A stretch of DNA of 64,000 nt from NCBI GenBank assembly GCA_947453695.1, contig CANGHW010000008.1:20321-84320 (forward strand), read 5' to 3'. This stretch comes from Opitutia bacterium (GTDB lineage: Bacteria > Verrucomicrobiota > Verrucomicrobiia > Opitutales > Opitutaceae). A program made the translations under genes and the position numbers. The first letter of the stretch is position 1, and each line of letters starts with the position of its first letter. This document shows positions 40,831 to 49,579 of this stretch, one piece after another. The notes under the pieces were generated by a model. The model did no database searches and was not told the DNA's origin. It worked only from the letters and a program-made list of their open reading frames with translations.

Positions 40831-42015
40831 CTATTGGGCGGGGCGGCGGGATTGGCGGATGGTGATGACGAGGAGGGCGACGAAGAGGATGGCGCTGAGG
40901 ATTTGCCAGGGGCGCTGCGGGTGAGCGTGGTCGTCGTCGTGATCGTGGCCGTGATCGTGGTCGTGTGCGGCGGAGGGGGTGGCGGCGGTTTTCTTTTGCT
41001 GGTCGGGTTTGAGCTCGGAGCCGTCGGCGGCGTGTTCGTGACCGTGGGCGGCGTCGAGGGCGGCCTTGAGGGAGAGCGTGCCGCCGCCAGCGAAGGCGAG
41101 GGAGTAGGCGCCCTGGGTGACGACCTCGTCGGCAGGGAGGAGGCCGCGGAGAATTTCGACGGAGCGGTCGTTGGTCTGGCCGACGACGACGGGAGCTTTG
41201 ACGAAGGCGTGGGGGAGCTCGAAGTGTTTGACGTAGACGAAGCGCGCGGCGGGATCGCCCTGGAGGGCGGCGCGGGGAATGCTCGTCACGTCGGTGCGCG
41301 CGGCGACGACGATGGAGAACTCGGCGCGCATGCCGGGGCGCAAGGCGAGGCGGGGATTGGCGACGTGAAAGGCGGCCTCGACGGTGCCGGTCTCGGCGTC
41401 GGCCAGCGCTCCGAGGTGCTCGAGATCGGCGACGTAAGTTTCGCCGGTGGCAGCGACGGTGATGCGGGCCTTTTGGCCGGAGCGGAGGCGGCCGGCGAGG
41501 TGCTCGGGCACGCGCGCGAGGGCGTAGACGTCGGTGAGGACGAGAATCTCGGCGAGGATTTTGTCGGGGCTGACGGGTTCGCCGGGGACGACGTGCGTGG
41601 CGCTGACGAGGCCGGAGATCGGGGCGGTGAGACGAACGGCGGGGGGCGATTCGTCGAACTGGCGGCTCTCGACGAGGACGGCGAGGTCACCCTGCTTGAT
41701 GAAGTGGTCGTGTTTGACGTGCACCTCAAGGGCGCGGCCGGGAATGCGGCTGCTGATCACCGCGCGGCGACCAGGGTAAACCTCAATGCGACCGAGGGCG
41801 AAGATGGTTTCCTCGAAATCACCGGGCTCCACGACGGCGGTTTGGATGCGGAGATTGGCGACGCCGGTGGCGTCGAGGATGACTGTCTCCGGCTTGGGCG
41901 CACGCGGGGTGGCGGGAGCGGCGGGCTCGGCGGCGGGAAGGGTGGCGACGACGAGCAGCGCGACGAGGAGACGGAGGGACGGAGAGACGCGGGAAGAGTG
42001 GGCGGGTGAGGTCAT
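40831..42015 (-). CDS. efflux RND periplasmic adaptor with His-rich C-terminus and extra membrane helix
   Basis: A 394-residue membrane-fusion protein. After a signal peptide (RLLVALLVVATLPAAE) come the adaptor's barrel-sandwich parts (VYPGRRAVISSRIPGRALEVHVKH, RLTAPISGLVSATHVVPGEPV) and the C-terminal beta domain (PADEVVTQGAYSLAF). Unusually, it then has a His/Asp-rich segment ([19 protein letters not shown]) and one more hydrophobic helix (WQILSAILFVALLVITI) ending in Arg residues. This would anchor the C-terminus in the inner membrane next to the pump. It overlaps the TolC-like gene by four bases (ATGA). Confidence 0.9.
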   Translation of the reverse strand: MTSPAHSSRVSPSLRLLVALLVVATLPAAEPAAPATPRAPKPETVILDATGVANLRIQTAVVEPGDFEETIFALGRIEVYPGRRAVISSRIPGRALEVHVKHDHFIKQGDLAVLVESRQFDESPPAVRLTAPISGLVSATHVVPGEPVSPDKILAEILVLTDVYALARVPEHLAGRLRSGQKARITVAATGETYVADLEHLGALADAETGTVEAAFHVANPRLALRPGMRAEFSIVVAARTDVTSIPRAALQGDPAARFVYVKHFELPHAFVKAPVVVGQTNDRSVEILRGLLPADEVVTQGAYSLAFAGGGTLSLKAALDAAHGHEHAADGSELKPDQQKKTAATPSAAHDHDHGHDHDDDHAHPQRPWQILSAILFVALLVITIRQSRRPAQ

Positions 42016-43313
42016 GGCGCGAGCAGGGCGGTGGTGAGGGGAAACGTGGGAGCGGTGAGGGCTTCGAGGCGGACGAGCGCGAGGGCGTAGGCGACCTCGG
42101 CGTCGAGCAGCTCACGGCGGACGCCGATGAGGGCGCGGCGGGCATCGAGGACATCGACGAGCGGGAGCGAGCCCTCGGCGTAAGCGCGGCGCACGGCGGC
42201 GTGGGCTTCCTCGGTAGCGGGCAAGGCGGAACGGCGGAGCTGGCCGGCGAGGGCGTGGGCCGCGGTGAGGTCCTGCCAGGCGAGGGCGAAGGCGGTGCGC
42301 AGCTCAGCCTCGACGGCGCGGACGGATTGCTCGGCGCCGGCGAGGGTTTCGCGGGCGGCGCGGATGTTGCCCTGATTTTGGTGCTTGGTGGGCAAGGGCA
42401 TGGAGAGTCCGGCGACGAAGGCGGCGTCGGTGCCATCGCGGAGAAAGCGGATGCCGCCGCTGGCGGTCACATCGCCGGTGGCTTGGGCCTGGGCGAAGGC
42501 GAGCGAGGCGCGGCGACTGGCGATGATCGCGGATTGCAAGGCGAGGCGTGGATGGGCGGCGAGGGCGGCGCGCAGCGGGGCCTCGGCGGGAAGGGTGTCG
42601 GGTAGGCGAAGCGAGCCGGTGAGCGAAGTGATCTCACCGGAGTCGCCGCCCCACGTCGCGGCGAGGGCGGTGGTGGCGGCGGCGAAGGCGGCAGCGGCGC
42701 GGGCGTGGTCGGCCTCGGCGGCGATGACGGCGGCGCGGGCGCGGGAGGTTTCGATTGTGGACGCGGCACCGGAGCGAGCGCGGGTGTCGAGCGCGGCGAG
42801 GGTGGCTCGGGCGAGTTCGAGGGGCTCGACGGCGAGGGCGAGGCGTTGGTGGGCGGCGACAGCGGAGAGATAGGCCGTGGCGGAAGCGGCGAGGAGCTCG
42901 GTGCGGCGAACGGCGAACTCCTGCGCGGCGATGTCGCGCTCGCGGGTGGCGACGGCGACGCGTTTCTCGCGCTTGCCGCCGCGCTCGAAGGTCTGGCTGG
43001 CCTGCACGGTGGCTTCGAGGCTACGCACGCCCTGCACGCGGCCGGTGCCGAGGACGTTTTCCAACGAAGCCTCGAGGGTGGGCGGCGGGCGCGCGGCGGC
43101 CTGCTCGACGAGGCCGGCGGCGGCGCGTTCGGCGAAGGCCTGGGCGGCGAGAGCGGGATGGCGTTCGGCGGTCAGGGCGAGGGTTTGCGGGAGGGTGAGC
43201 GGAGCCGCGGTGGGAGCATCGGCCGCGGACATGCCGCGGGCGCCGAGCAGCGTGAGAAAGACAATGAGGGACAGCGGAACCGGAGAAGAGGGGAAGCAGG
43301 CGAAGAGACGCAT
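42012..43313 (-). CDS. TolC-family outer-membrane efflux protein (CzcC-like)
   Basis: A 433-residue outer-membrane factor with a signal peptide (PVPLSLIVFLTLLGARGMSA) and the long Ala-rich amphipathic helices of two TolC repeats (LTLPQTLALTAERHPALAAQ, and later RAALAAHPRLALQSAIIASRRASLAFAQAQ). A glycine-rich turn (FERGGKREKRVAVATRERD) matches CzcC proteins. It closes the first efflux complex with the adaptor (four-base overlap) and pump. ATG at 43313. Confidence 0.9.
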   Translation of the reverse strand: MRLFACFPSSPVPLSLIVFLTLLGARGMSAADAPTAAPLTLPQTLALTAERHPALAAQAFAERAAAGLVEQAAARPPPTLEASLENVLGTGRVQGVRSLEATVQASQTFERGGKREKRVAVATRERDIAAQEFAVRRTELLAASATAYLSAVAAHQRLALAVEPLELARATLAALDTRARSGAASTIETSRARAAVIAAEADHARAAAAFAAATTALAATWGGDSGEITSLTGSLRLPDTLPAEAPLRAALAAHPRLALQSAIIASRRASLAFAQAQATGDVTASGGIRFLRDGTDAAFVAGLSMPLPTKHQNQGNIRAARETLAGAEQSVRAVEAELRTAFALAWQDLTAAHALAGQLRRSALPATEEAHAAVRRAYAEGSLPLVDVLDARRALIGVRRELLDAEVAYALALVRLEALTAPTFPLTTALLAP

Positions 43314-43441
43314 GGAAGGAAACGCAGACCAAAATGGATTCTTAGGCGGGGCCGCGCCCGGAGGGGCGCAGGGCGGAGACCTCGGGAAGTGGGCGGCCGC
43401 GTGAGGCCGCAATTCACCCTGAGGGGAAGGCGCAGGGGAGG

Positions 43442-43459
43442 CGGACGGAAGTCCGTCCG
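43442..43459. repeat. CGGACGG-AAGT-CCGTCCG hairpin
   Basis: Perfect 7-bp arms with a four-base loop, between the small Cys/His protein and the TolC-like gene. It is related in wording to GGGCGGAC...GTCCGCCC at 55818 and 60156. It ends four bases before the stop codon of the small protein. Confidence 0.65.
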
Positions 43460-43462
43460 ACT

Positions 43463-43864
43463 TTAAACGAGCGAAGGCGCGCGCGCGGGGAGCGCGGCGC
43501 GAGCGACGAAGTGCCACGTGCGGGCGACTTCGCGCGGGGCGACGAGGCGATCGGTGAGGCCGCTAGGCGGCGGGTTCAACGCGAGCGCAGGAGGCGGAAG
43601 AACAAAACAGAGCAGGACCGCGCAGAGGGAGGGCGGAGGGAGAATGGCGGTGTTGGCCGCCGGCTGAAAGGTGTCGGATTCGACTACGTCGCAGGCGTCG
43701 TGGTGCGCCGCAGAAGGCGCGGCCTGGTCGCGGTCGGCCGAGTGATGATCGGTGACGCAGTGAAAAAGTTCATCAAGACCGGCGGCCTCGAGATCGCAGT
43801 GCAGCGTGGCTGGCAGCCAGAGGGCCAGCAAGGCGAGCGCGAGGAGGCGGCGAAGACGGTGCAC
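43463..43864 (-). CDS. small Cys/His membrane protein at head of efflux operon
   Basis: A 133-residue protein that I recognise as a conserved hypothetical of CzcCBA operons. It has an N-terminal hydrophobic helix with LLALALLALWLPATLHCDLEAAGL, a His/Cys segment (LFHCVTDHHSADRDQ, HHDACDVVES), then a second hydrophobic stretch (LCAVLLCFVLPPPALAL) and the ending TWHFVARAALPARAPSLV. The WLPAT-HC and TWHF-RAAxPxRAPS strings are the family marks. The start is probably GTG at 43864; no ATG is near and the frame further up crosses the paiB gene. It probably binds or senses the exported metal; function unknown. Confidence 0.7.
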   Translation of the reverse strand: MHRLRRLLALALLALWLPATLHCDLEAAGLDELFHCVTDHHSADRDQAAPSAAHHDACDVVESDTFQPAANTAILPPPSLCAVLLCFVLPPPALALNPPPSGLTDRLVAPREVARTWHFVARAALPARAPSLV

Positions 43865-43923
43865 GCGGGGAAGGAGTGCCGAGGGGCGCGTGGTGTCAAG
43901 GCGCAGGGCCCCGGCGGAGGCGA

Positions 43924-44586
43924 TCAGGGGTGGGCCGGAGGAGGGGCGCCGTCGGCGACGAGACGCGCCATCGCGGCGGCGGCGGGAGAGGTGGACGCGG
44001 TCAGGCCGGCGACGACGCCGGCGCGGTCGGCGGCAGGGCGGTTTTGGCTGACCTTCCATTTGCCGGTGAGGCGCGTGACGGGAATCTCAATGCCGACGAT
44101 GGCGCGGAGTTGTTTCGCGATGAAGTCGGGCGGGGCATCGGCGACAGCCCACGGGGCAGGGCGGGACGATTCGTGCCGCTGGGTGAGACGCGTGACGAGG
44201 GCAAGGAGCCAGGCGGGGGCGTCGTGGATCACGAGCGGGCCGTGGGCGTGAACCACGCAGTAGTTCCACGTGGGGACGACCTGACCGTGGGCGGGCTTGG
44301 AGGCGACATACCACGACGGCGTGATGTAGGACTGCGGACCGGAGAAAACGACGAGGACCTCGGGCGTGCCGCCGTGGTCCTGCCAGAGGGGATTGGCGCG
44401 GGCGACGTGGGCGAGGAGCGTGCCGTGGGGCGCGGTGGCGGTGGGCGTGGGATCGAACTCGAACGGAATCAGGTTAGCATCGAGGCCGGTGGAGCCGAGG
44501 GTGACGAGCGTGCCCAGCGGGTGGGTGGTGATGAGCTCGTGGAGGACAGGAGGGCGGGATTCGGCGAAATGGGCGGGCGTATACAT
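43924..44586 (-). CDS. paiB: PaiB-like FMN-binding negative transcriptional regulator
   Basis: A 220-residue flavin-split-barrel protein beginning MYTPAHFAESRP, the family's hallmark start. It also has LIPFEFDPTPT, LLAHVARANPLW, FSGPQSYITPSWYVASK, VPTWNYCVVHAHG and the closing TGKWKVSQNRPAADRAGV. In Bacillus, PaiB with PaiA lowers expression of degradative enzymes; no PaiA acetyltransferase is beside it here. It stands between the half-size EamA transporter and the small efflux protein on the same strand. Confidence 0.93.
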   Translation of the reverse strand: MYTPAHFAESRPPVLHELITTHPLGTLVTLGSTGLDANLIPFEFDPTPTATAPHGTLLAHVARANPLWQDHGGTPEVLVVFSGPQSYITPSWYVASKPAHGQVVPTWNYCVVHAHGPLVIHDAPAWLLALVTRLTQRHESSRPAPWAVADAPPDFIAKQLRAIVGIEIPVTRLTGKWKVSQNRPAADRAGVVAGLTASTSPAAAAMARLVADGAPPPAHP

Positions 44587-44624
44587 GGCGCGGGTGATCG
44601 GCGGAAGAGGTGAGGGGCGAATGA

Positions 44625-45044
44625 TTACTTCAAAGCGAGGATGATGGCACCCGCGGCGATGAGGGAGCCGCCCAGGATGGTTTTGGGAGTGAGCGCTTCA
44701 CCGAGAAAGAGGGCGGCGAGGACGAGCACGAACACGACGCTGAGTTTATCGATCGGCGCGACCTTCGAAGCGTCACCGAGCTGCAGGGCGCGGAAGTAGC
44801 AGAGCCACGACAGGCCGGTGGCGAGGCCAGAGAGGGCGAGGAAGAGGAGCGTGCGACGCGAGAGTGTGAAGGCCGCGGAATAGGTGGAGGTGAGGGGGAC
44901 GATGGCCCAGGCGAAGAGGACCACGACGGTGGTGCGGACGGCAGTGGCGAGATTGGAGTCGACGCCCTTGATGCCGATCTTTGCGAGAATCGCGGTGGCA
45001 GCGGCAAAGACGGCGGAGAGGAGGGACCAGGTGAGCCAGTTCAT
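44625..45044 (-). CDS. half-size EamA/DMT transporter
   Basis: A 139-residue membrane protein with four or five helices forming a single EamA domain: WLTWSLLSAVFAAATAILAKIGI at the start, WLCYFRALQLGDASKVAPIDKLSVVF in the middle and GGSLIAAGAIILALK at the end. Full DMT exporters have two such domains, so this one must work as a dimer. The pattern matches the common 140-residue EamA family. It precedes paiB (38-base gap) and is divergent from the RsbQ-like gene. Substrate unknown. Confidence 0.9.
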   Translation of the reverse strand: MNWLTWSLLSAVFAAATAILAKIGIKGVDSNLATAVRTTVVVLFAWAIVPLTSTYSAAFTLSRRTLLFLALSGLATGLSWLCYFRALQLGDASKVAPIDKLSVVFVLVLAALFLGEALTPKTILGGSLIAAGAIILALK

Positions 45045-45184
45045 CGTGCGGGAGGATGGAAGAAAATTGGCCGAGGAGAAGTGGCGATCGTTCGGGGGAG
45101 TTTGAGATTGTGGTCGGGAAGATCGCGGGGGCGACGGCCCTTTCCATTCCGCGCATATCGTGCATTGTTAATGCGCTCATTCGT

Positions 45185-46030
45185 ATGCTTCTCGATGCTG
45201 CCATAATCCTCAAGAGAAACTACGTCTCGGTGTCGGGTCGGGGAGAGCGCTGGCTCGTCTTTGCGCATGGGTTCGGCTGCGATCAGAAAATGTGGCGGTT
45301 TGTGGCGCCGGCCTTTGAGGATGATTTTCGGGTCGTGCGGTTTGACTATGTGGGCGCCGGACGATCTGACGGCGCCGCCTACGATCCGGTGCGCTATGGG
45401 AGCCTGGAGGGCTACGCATCGGACGTGATCGAGGTAATCGATGCGCTCGGAGCGCGTGAGGTGGTGTTTGTCGGCCATTCGGTCAGCGGTGTGGTAGGCC
45501 TGCTCGCTTCCATTCGGAGACGCGACCTATTCAGTCACCTGATTCTGGTCTGTCCCTCGCCGTGCTACATCAACCGGCTGCCCGGCTACGAAGGCGGATT
45601 CAATCAGGCGGACATCGAAGGACTGCTCGATTTAATGGACAAGAATCCGTTGGGTTGGGCGGGGTTTCTGGCGCCGATGGTAATGAAGAATGCTGACCGG
45701 CCGGAACTGGGGGCAGAGCTGGAGCAGAGCTTTTGTGCGATGAAGCCAGAGGTGGCGCGGCAATTCGCGCGGGTGACTTTCTTTTCCGACAATCGCGACG
45801 ATTTGGTGAAGGTGCAGACACCGACGCACGTGCTGCAGTGCACAAATGATTCCGTGGCGCCGGAGTCGGTGGGGCGATTTGTGCACCGCCAGATTTCTGG
45901 CAGCACCTTTCACCAGTTGAGTGCTTCCGGGCATTGCCCGCACGTGAGTGATCCGGAGGAAACGATTCGCGCCATCCGATCCTACCTGCAGGCTGCCAGG
46001 GTGAGCCCCGAGGCGAACAGGCGCGCATGA
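45185..46030 (+). CDS. rsbQ: RsbQ-like alpha/beta hydrolase
   Basis: A 281-residue hydrolase closely like Bacillus RsbQ. The oxyanion motif FAHGFGCDQKMW, the FDYVGAGRSD loop and LEGYASDVIEV are present. The triad is Ser99 (GHSVSG), Asp222 (TNDSVAP) and His250 (SASGHCPH), each three residues on from RsbQ Ser96, Asp219 and His247. RsbQ makes or modifies an unknown small hydrophobic ligand for the PAS domain of its partner. Here the next gene starts four bases inside this one (ATGA) and encodes a PAS protein, matching the partner rule. The ATG at 45185 gives the family start. Confidence 0.93.
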   Translation: MLLDAAIILKRNYVSVSGRGERWLVFAHGFGCDQKMWRFVAPAFEDDFRVVRFDYVGAGRSDGAAYDPVRYGSLEGYASDVIEVIDALGAREVVFVGHSVSGVVGLLASIRRRDLFSHLILVCPSPCYINRLPGYEGGFNQADIEGLLDLMDKNPLGWAGFLAPMVMKNADRPELGAELEQSFCAMKPEVARQFARVTFFSDNRDDLVKVQTPTHVLQCTNDSVAPESVGRFVHRQISGSTFHQLSASGHCPHVSDPEETIRAIRSYLQAARVSPEANRRA

Positions 46031-46701
46031 GCGAGAAACTGGATCAAAGGTTAGATCACGCGCCCTGCGGATATCTGGTCGTGGCTGACGACGGGCGGTT
46101 GATGGAGATTAATGCGACCTTGTGCGGTTGGCTGGGCGTGGCGCGAGACACCGTGAAAGGGGCGCAAGTGGACACGGTGCTGACCGTGGCGACGCGCACC
46201 TATTACCAAGTCAGTGTCTTCCCGGTGCTGCGCATGGGCCACGCGGTGGAGGAAGTTTATCTGACGTTGCGGCGCGGGAACGGGGAGGCGGTGCCGGTGT
46301 TGCTGAATGCCATTCGTCGTGCGGAGAAACAAGCGAGCGAGTGGGTCGTGGTGCGGATCGAACAGCGCGGCCGGTGGGAGGAAGAAGTGCTGCAAGCCAA
46401 GCGCACGACGGAGCGAGCCAACGAGGAACTCGCGCGGGCAAAAAAGGAACTCGAGCAGACGCTGGAAGAATTGAAGAAGAGCAACTGGCTGCTGCAGAAA
46501 GCCGCGGAGGTGCTGCCGACGTGCATGTATTGCGAACGGGTCAAGGGTGACAAGGCGCAGTGGGAGTCGGCGCTGCAGCTACTGAAGCGGAGTTCCGTGT
46601 TTCTCAGTCACGGCTGTTGCCCTGACTGCATGCCGAGGATGGTGGCCGAATTCGGCTTGAAGGCGGAGGACATGCCACCCTCGCGCGAAGGGCAGTGGTA
46701 G
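46027..46701 (+). CDS. PAS protein with coiled coil and C-terminal Cys/His motif
   Basis: A 224-residue protein translationally coupled to the RsbQ-like hydrolase. Residues 1-115 are a PAS domain (LDHAPCGYLVVADDGRLMEIN, then YLTLRRGNGEAVPVLLNA), resembling RsbP-type PAS domains. Residues 115-160 form a charged coiled coil (RTTERANEELARAKKELEQT). Instead of the PP2C phosphatase of RsbP, the C-terminus carries Cys166-x2-Cys169 (TCMYC), then SHGCCPDC with His195, Cys197, Cys198 and Cys201. The same spacing and wording end the response regulator at 23237. The motif probably binds a metal or is redox-active; its partner is unknown. Confidence 0.85.
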   Translation: MSEKLDQRLDHAPCGYLVVADDGRLMEINATLCGWLGVARDTVKGAQVDTVLTVATRTYYQVSVFPVLRMGHAVEEVYLTLRRGNGEAVPVLLNAIRRAEKQASEWVVVRIEQRGRWEEEVLQAKRTTERANEELARAKKELEQTLEELKKSNWLLQKAAEVLPTCMYCERVKGDKAQWESALQLLKRSSVFLSHGCCPDCMPRMVAEFGLKAEDMPPSREGQW

Positions 46702-46791
46702 AAATTTTCGCGAGAATCGAACTACGGGCAGACGCGTGACCTTACGCCAAGGCGTGCGGTTACTGGGCTCACGCTCGCAGCTGCGGGAAGA

Positions 46792-47520
46792 CTAACTCTT
46801 GCGCCAGATTTTGACGTTGTCGACGACGGCGTTGCGGGGGACGGCGAGGCGGAGCATCTTCTTGGTGGGGTGCGCGATGCCGGGGGATTTCAGGGTGCCC
46901 AGGAGTTTGCCGTCGACGGTAACGGCGAGTTCGTCGCCGGTGATTTTCACCAGGAGGTCGTGCCACTCGTTCACGGCGAGCGTGGCGGGGATTTTTTTGT
47001 CTTTGCCGACGAGGGCCTGTTGCTGGTCGGCGGTAAGTTTCTGTTTGGCTTTGCGTGCGTCCTGGATGTCGAGGCGCATGTTGCCGGTGGCGAGGTCCTG
47101 GAGGACGACTTGTTTCGGAGCAACGCGGGCGGCGAAGAGGTGGCCGGCGTGGACGTCCTTGCGGCCGGGGTCTGCGAAATCGAGGCCGAGGCTGTCGCGG
47201 GGGTCCTCGAGTTTGAAGCGGAGGGCGACGGCGCCATCCGTAAATTCGGCCGCGTGTTGCACGGAGACGGCGTGGTCGGCTTCGGGGCTGAGGAAGATAT
47301 ACATCGCGCCGTCGCGGAGATCGACCTGCTTGTTGCCCTTTGCGCGGGCCTTGCTGTTGGTGGCCCAACCGTTGCCGGGCTCGTCGGTTTTTTCCTGCGA
47401 CTCGGTGCGGGCGAAGTCGTCTTGGAAGATGAGTTTGCCGTGGTCGTCGGCGGCGTGGAGCGGGGAGAGGGCGGCGAGGGTGGCGGCGGTGAAGAGCGGG
47501 AAGAGGCGCGGGAGTTTCAT
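46792..47520 (-). CDS. secreted LamG/DUF1080-like protein
   Basis: A 242-residue protein with a signal peptide (PRLFPLFTAATLAALSPLHAAD) and a single beta-sandwich domain: GKLIFQDDFARTESQEK, DGAVALRFKLEDPRDS, VNEWHDLLVKITGDELAVTVDGKLLGTL and the closing LAVPRNAVVDNVKIWRKS. This pattern is that of DUF1080 / laminin-G-like domains, common in secreted carbohydrate-binding or keto-disaccharide proteins of Verrucomicrobia. It follows copA by 13 bases on the same strand, an odd neighbour for a copper operon; co-transcription is likely but a copper role is not shown. Confidence 0.82.
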   Translation of the reverse strand: MKLPRLFPLFTAATLAALSPLHAADDHGKLIFQDDFARTESQEKTDEPGNGWATNSKARAKGNKQVDLRDGAMYIFLSPEADHAVSVQHAAEFTDGAVALRFKLEDPRDSLGLDFADPGRKDVHAGHLFAARVAPKQVVLQDLATGNMRLDIQDARKAKQKLTADQQQALVGKDKKIPATLAVNEWHDLLVKITGDELAVTVDGKLLGTLKSPGIAHPTKKMLRLAVPRNAVVDNVKIWRKS

Positions 47521-47533
47521 GGGGTGGGGGTGA

Positions 47534-49579
47534 TCAGAGCTTAACGTGACGGAGGCGGAGGGCATTGGTTACGACGGTGATCGAGCTGAGGCTCATCGCG
47601 ACGCCGGCGAACATGGGGTGGAGGAGCCAGCCGGTGAAGGGGTAGAGGGCGCCGGCGGCGAGGGGGAGGCCGAGGAGGTTGTAGGCGAAGGCCCAGAAGA
47701 GGTTTTGCTTGATGTTGCGGAGCGTGGCGCGGGCGAGGTGCACGGCGCGGACGAGGGCGGCGAGGTCGCCTTTGACGAGCACGAGGCCGGCGCTGTGCAT
47801 GGCGACGTCGGTGCCGGTGCCCATGGCGATGCCAACATCGGCAGCGGCGAGGGCCGGGGCGTCGTTGAGGCCGTCGCCGGCGAAGACGACGCGTTCGCCG
47901 CGAAGTTGGTGAATGTGGACGAGCTCTTGTTTCGTCGCGGGAGTGGTGTCGGCGTGGAAGCCGTCGAGCTTGAGTTCGTCGGAGATGGCGCGGGCCGCGG
48001 CGGTGCGGTCACCCGTGACCATAATGAGTTTGAAACCGAGGCGGCGGAGTTCGGCGAGGGCGGCGGGCGTGGTGGACTTGATGGTGTCCTGGAGCGCGAG
48101 GGTGCCGACGAGTAGGCCATCGGCGATGACACAGACGACCGTGGCGCCGGCGACGGCGGCGGGGCGATCGGTGTCGGGTGCTCGGCCAACGATGACCTCG
48201 CGGCGGCCGACACGGGCGCGGACGCCGAGGCCGGGAGCGGCGGAAAATTCAGTGACCGGGGGGAGGGCGAGGCTGCGGGCGCGGGCGGCCGCGACGATGG
48301 CGCGGGCGAGCGGATGCTCGCTCGGGGATTCGGCAGCGGCGGCGAGGGTGAGGAGGTCGGTCTCGGAGTAGCCGTCGGCGGGGGCGAGGGCGACGACCCG
48401 CGGGCGGCCTTCGGTGAGCGTGCCGGTTTTGTCGATGAGGAGGGTGTTGGCAGAGGCGAGGCGTTCGAGGGCGGCGGCGTCTTTCACGAGGACGCCGGCT
48501 TGGGCGCCACGGCCGATGGCAGTGACGAGCGAGACGGGCGTGGCGAGGCCGAGGGCGCAGGGGCAGGCGATGATGAGGACGGCGACGGAGTTGAGGAGGG
48601 CGGAGAGAAAGCGGGGCTCGGGGCCGAAGAAAAACCAGGCGCCGAAGGTTAAGGCGGCGAGGACGGCGACGGCGGGGACGAAAAAAGCCGAGACGCGATC
48701 GGCGAGGCGGGCGATGGGGGCCTCGCTGTTTTGGGCGGCTTCGACGAGGCGGATAATCTGGGCGAGAAGGGTGTCGGCGCCGACGCGGTCGGCGCGGAAG
48801 ACGAAGGAGCCGGTGGTGTTGAGCGTGCCGGCGGAGATGCGGTCGGCGGGACGCTTGAGGACGGGGAGCGGTTCGCCGGTGAGCATGGATTCATCGATCT
48901 CGCTCGTGCCGGTGGTGAGGGTGCCGTCGACGGGGATGTGTTCGCCGGGGCGGACGCGGAGTTGATCGCCCGGGGTAATGGCGGCGAGAGGGACATCTTC
49001 TTCGCGGCCATCGGCCGTGAGCCGGTGGGCGATGGGCGGCGCGAGGTCCATGAGCGCGCGGATGGCGGCATCGGTGCGGGCGTGGGCGCGTTGCTCAAGG
49101 ATTTGTCCGAGGAGAACGATGGTGGTGATGAACGCGGTGGCCTCGAAATAGAGCGGGATGCCGTGAGAGGTGAGAAAGGCGGGCGGGAAGCTGTCGCCAA
49201 AGAGCACAGCAAAGACGCTGTAGAAATACGCTGCGCCGGTGCCGGTGACCGTGAGCGTGAACATGTTGGTGTCGCGGTCGCGGAGGGAGGTCCACCAGCG
49301 GCGGATGAAGTAGGCGCCGCACCAAAAGAACACGGGCGTGGTGAGGACGAGCTGGGCCCAGGCCGAGGCACTGGCGGGGAGGGCGTGAAAACGGTGCGGG
49401 GCAACCATCGGGCCCATCGCGAGCACAAGCACGGGGAGCGAGAGCGCGGCGGCGACGTAGAGGCGCGGGCGCAAAATGCGCTCGTCGGGCAGGCCCATGT
49501 AGACCGGGGCGTCGGGTGCGGGGGCGTCGGGGCCGGAGCTGGTGGGGTCGGCTGCGTCGGGCGAAGGGGGCGCGGGCAT
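47534..49579 (-). CDS. copA: copper-translocating P1B-type ATPase
   Basis: A 681-residue heavy-metal ATPase. Key residues are the transport motif Cys339-Pro340-Cys341 ([11 protein letters not shown]), phosphorylation site Asp383 in DKTGTLTEG, the SEHPLA nucleotide motif and the [10 protein letters not shown] hinge. The last two helices carry AYNLLGLP and [16 protein letters not shown], the Tyr-Asn and Met-Ser-x-Ser-Ser pattern of Cu(I) pumps. There is no N-terminal HMA domain; only a Pro/Asp-rich start of about 30 residues. The ATG at 49579 overlaps the stop of the CusA pump by one base (TGATG), so translation is coupled. Confidence 0.95.
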   Translation of the reverse strand: MPAPPSPDAADPTSSGPDAPAPDAPVYMGLPDERILRPRLYVAAALSLPVLVLAMGPMVAPHRFHALPASASAWAQLVLTTPVFFWCGAYFIRRWWTSLRDRDTNMFTLTVTGTGAAYFYSVFAVLFGDSFPPAFLTSHGIPLYFEATAFITTIVLLGQILEQRAHARTDAAIRALMDLAPPIAHRLTADGREEDVPLAAITPGDQLRVRPGEHIPVDGTLTTGTSEIDESMLTGEPLPVLKRPADRISAGTLNTTGSFVFRADRVGADTLLAQIIRLVEAAQNSEAPIARLADRVSAFFVPAVAVLAALTFGAWFFFGPEPRFLSALLNSVAVLIIACPCALGLATPVSLVTAIGRGAQAGVLVKDAAALERLASANTLLIDKTGTLTEGRPRVVALAPADGYSETDLLTLAAAAESPSEHPLARAIVAAARARSLALPPVTEFSAAPGLGVRARVGRREVIVGRAPDTDRPAAVAGATVVCVIADGLLVGTLALQDTIKSTTPAALAELRRLGFKLIMVTGDRTAAARAISDELKLDGFHADTTPATKQELVHIHQLRGERVVFAGDGLNDAPALAAADVGIAMGTGTDVAMHSAGLVLVKGDLAALVRAVHLARATLRNIKQNLFWAFAYNLLGLPLAAGALYPFTGWLLHPMFAGVAMSLSSITVVTNALRLRHVKL

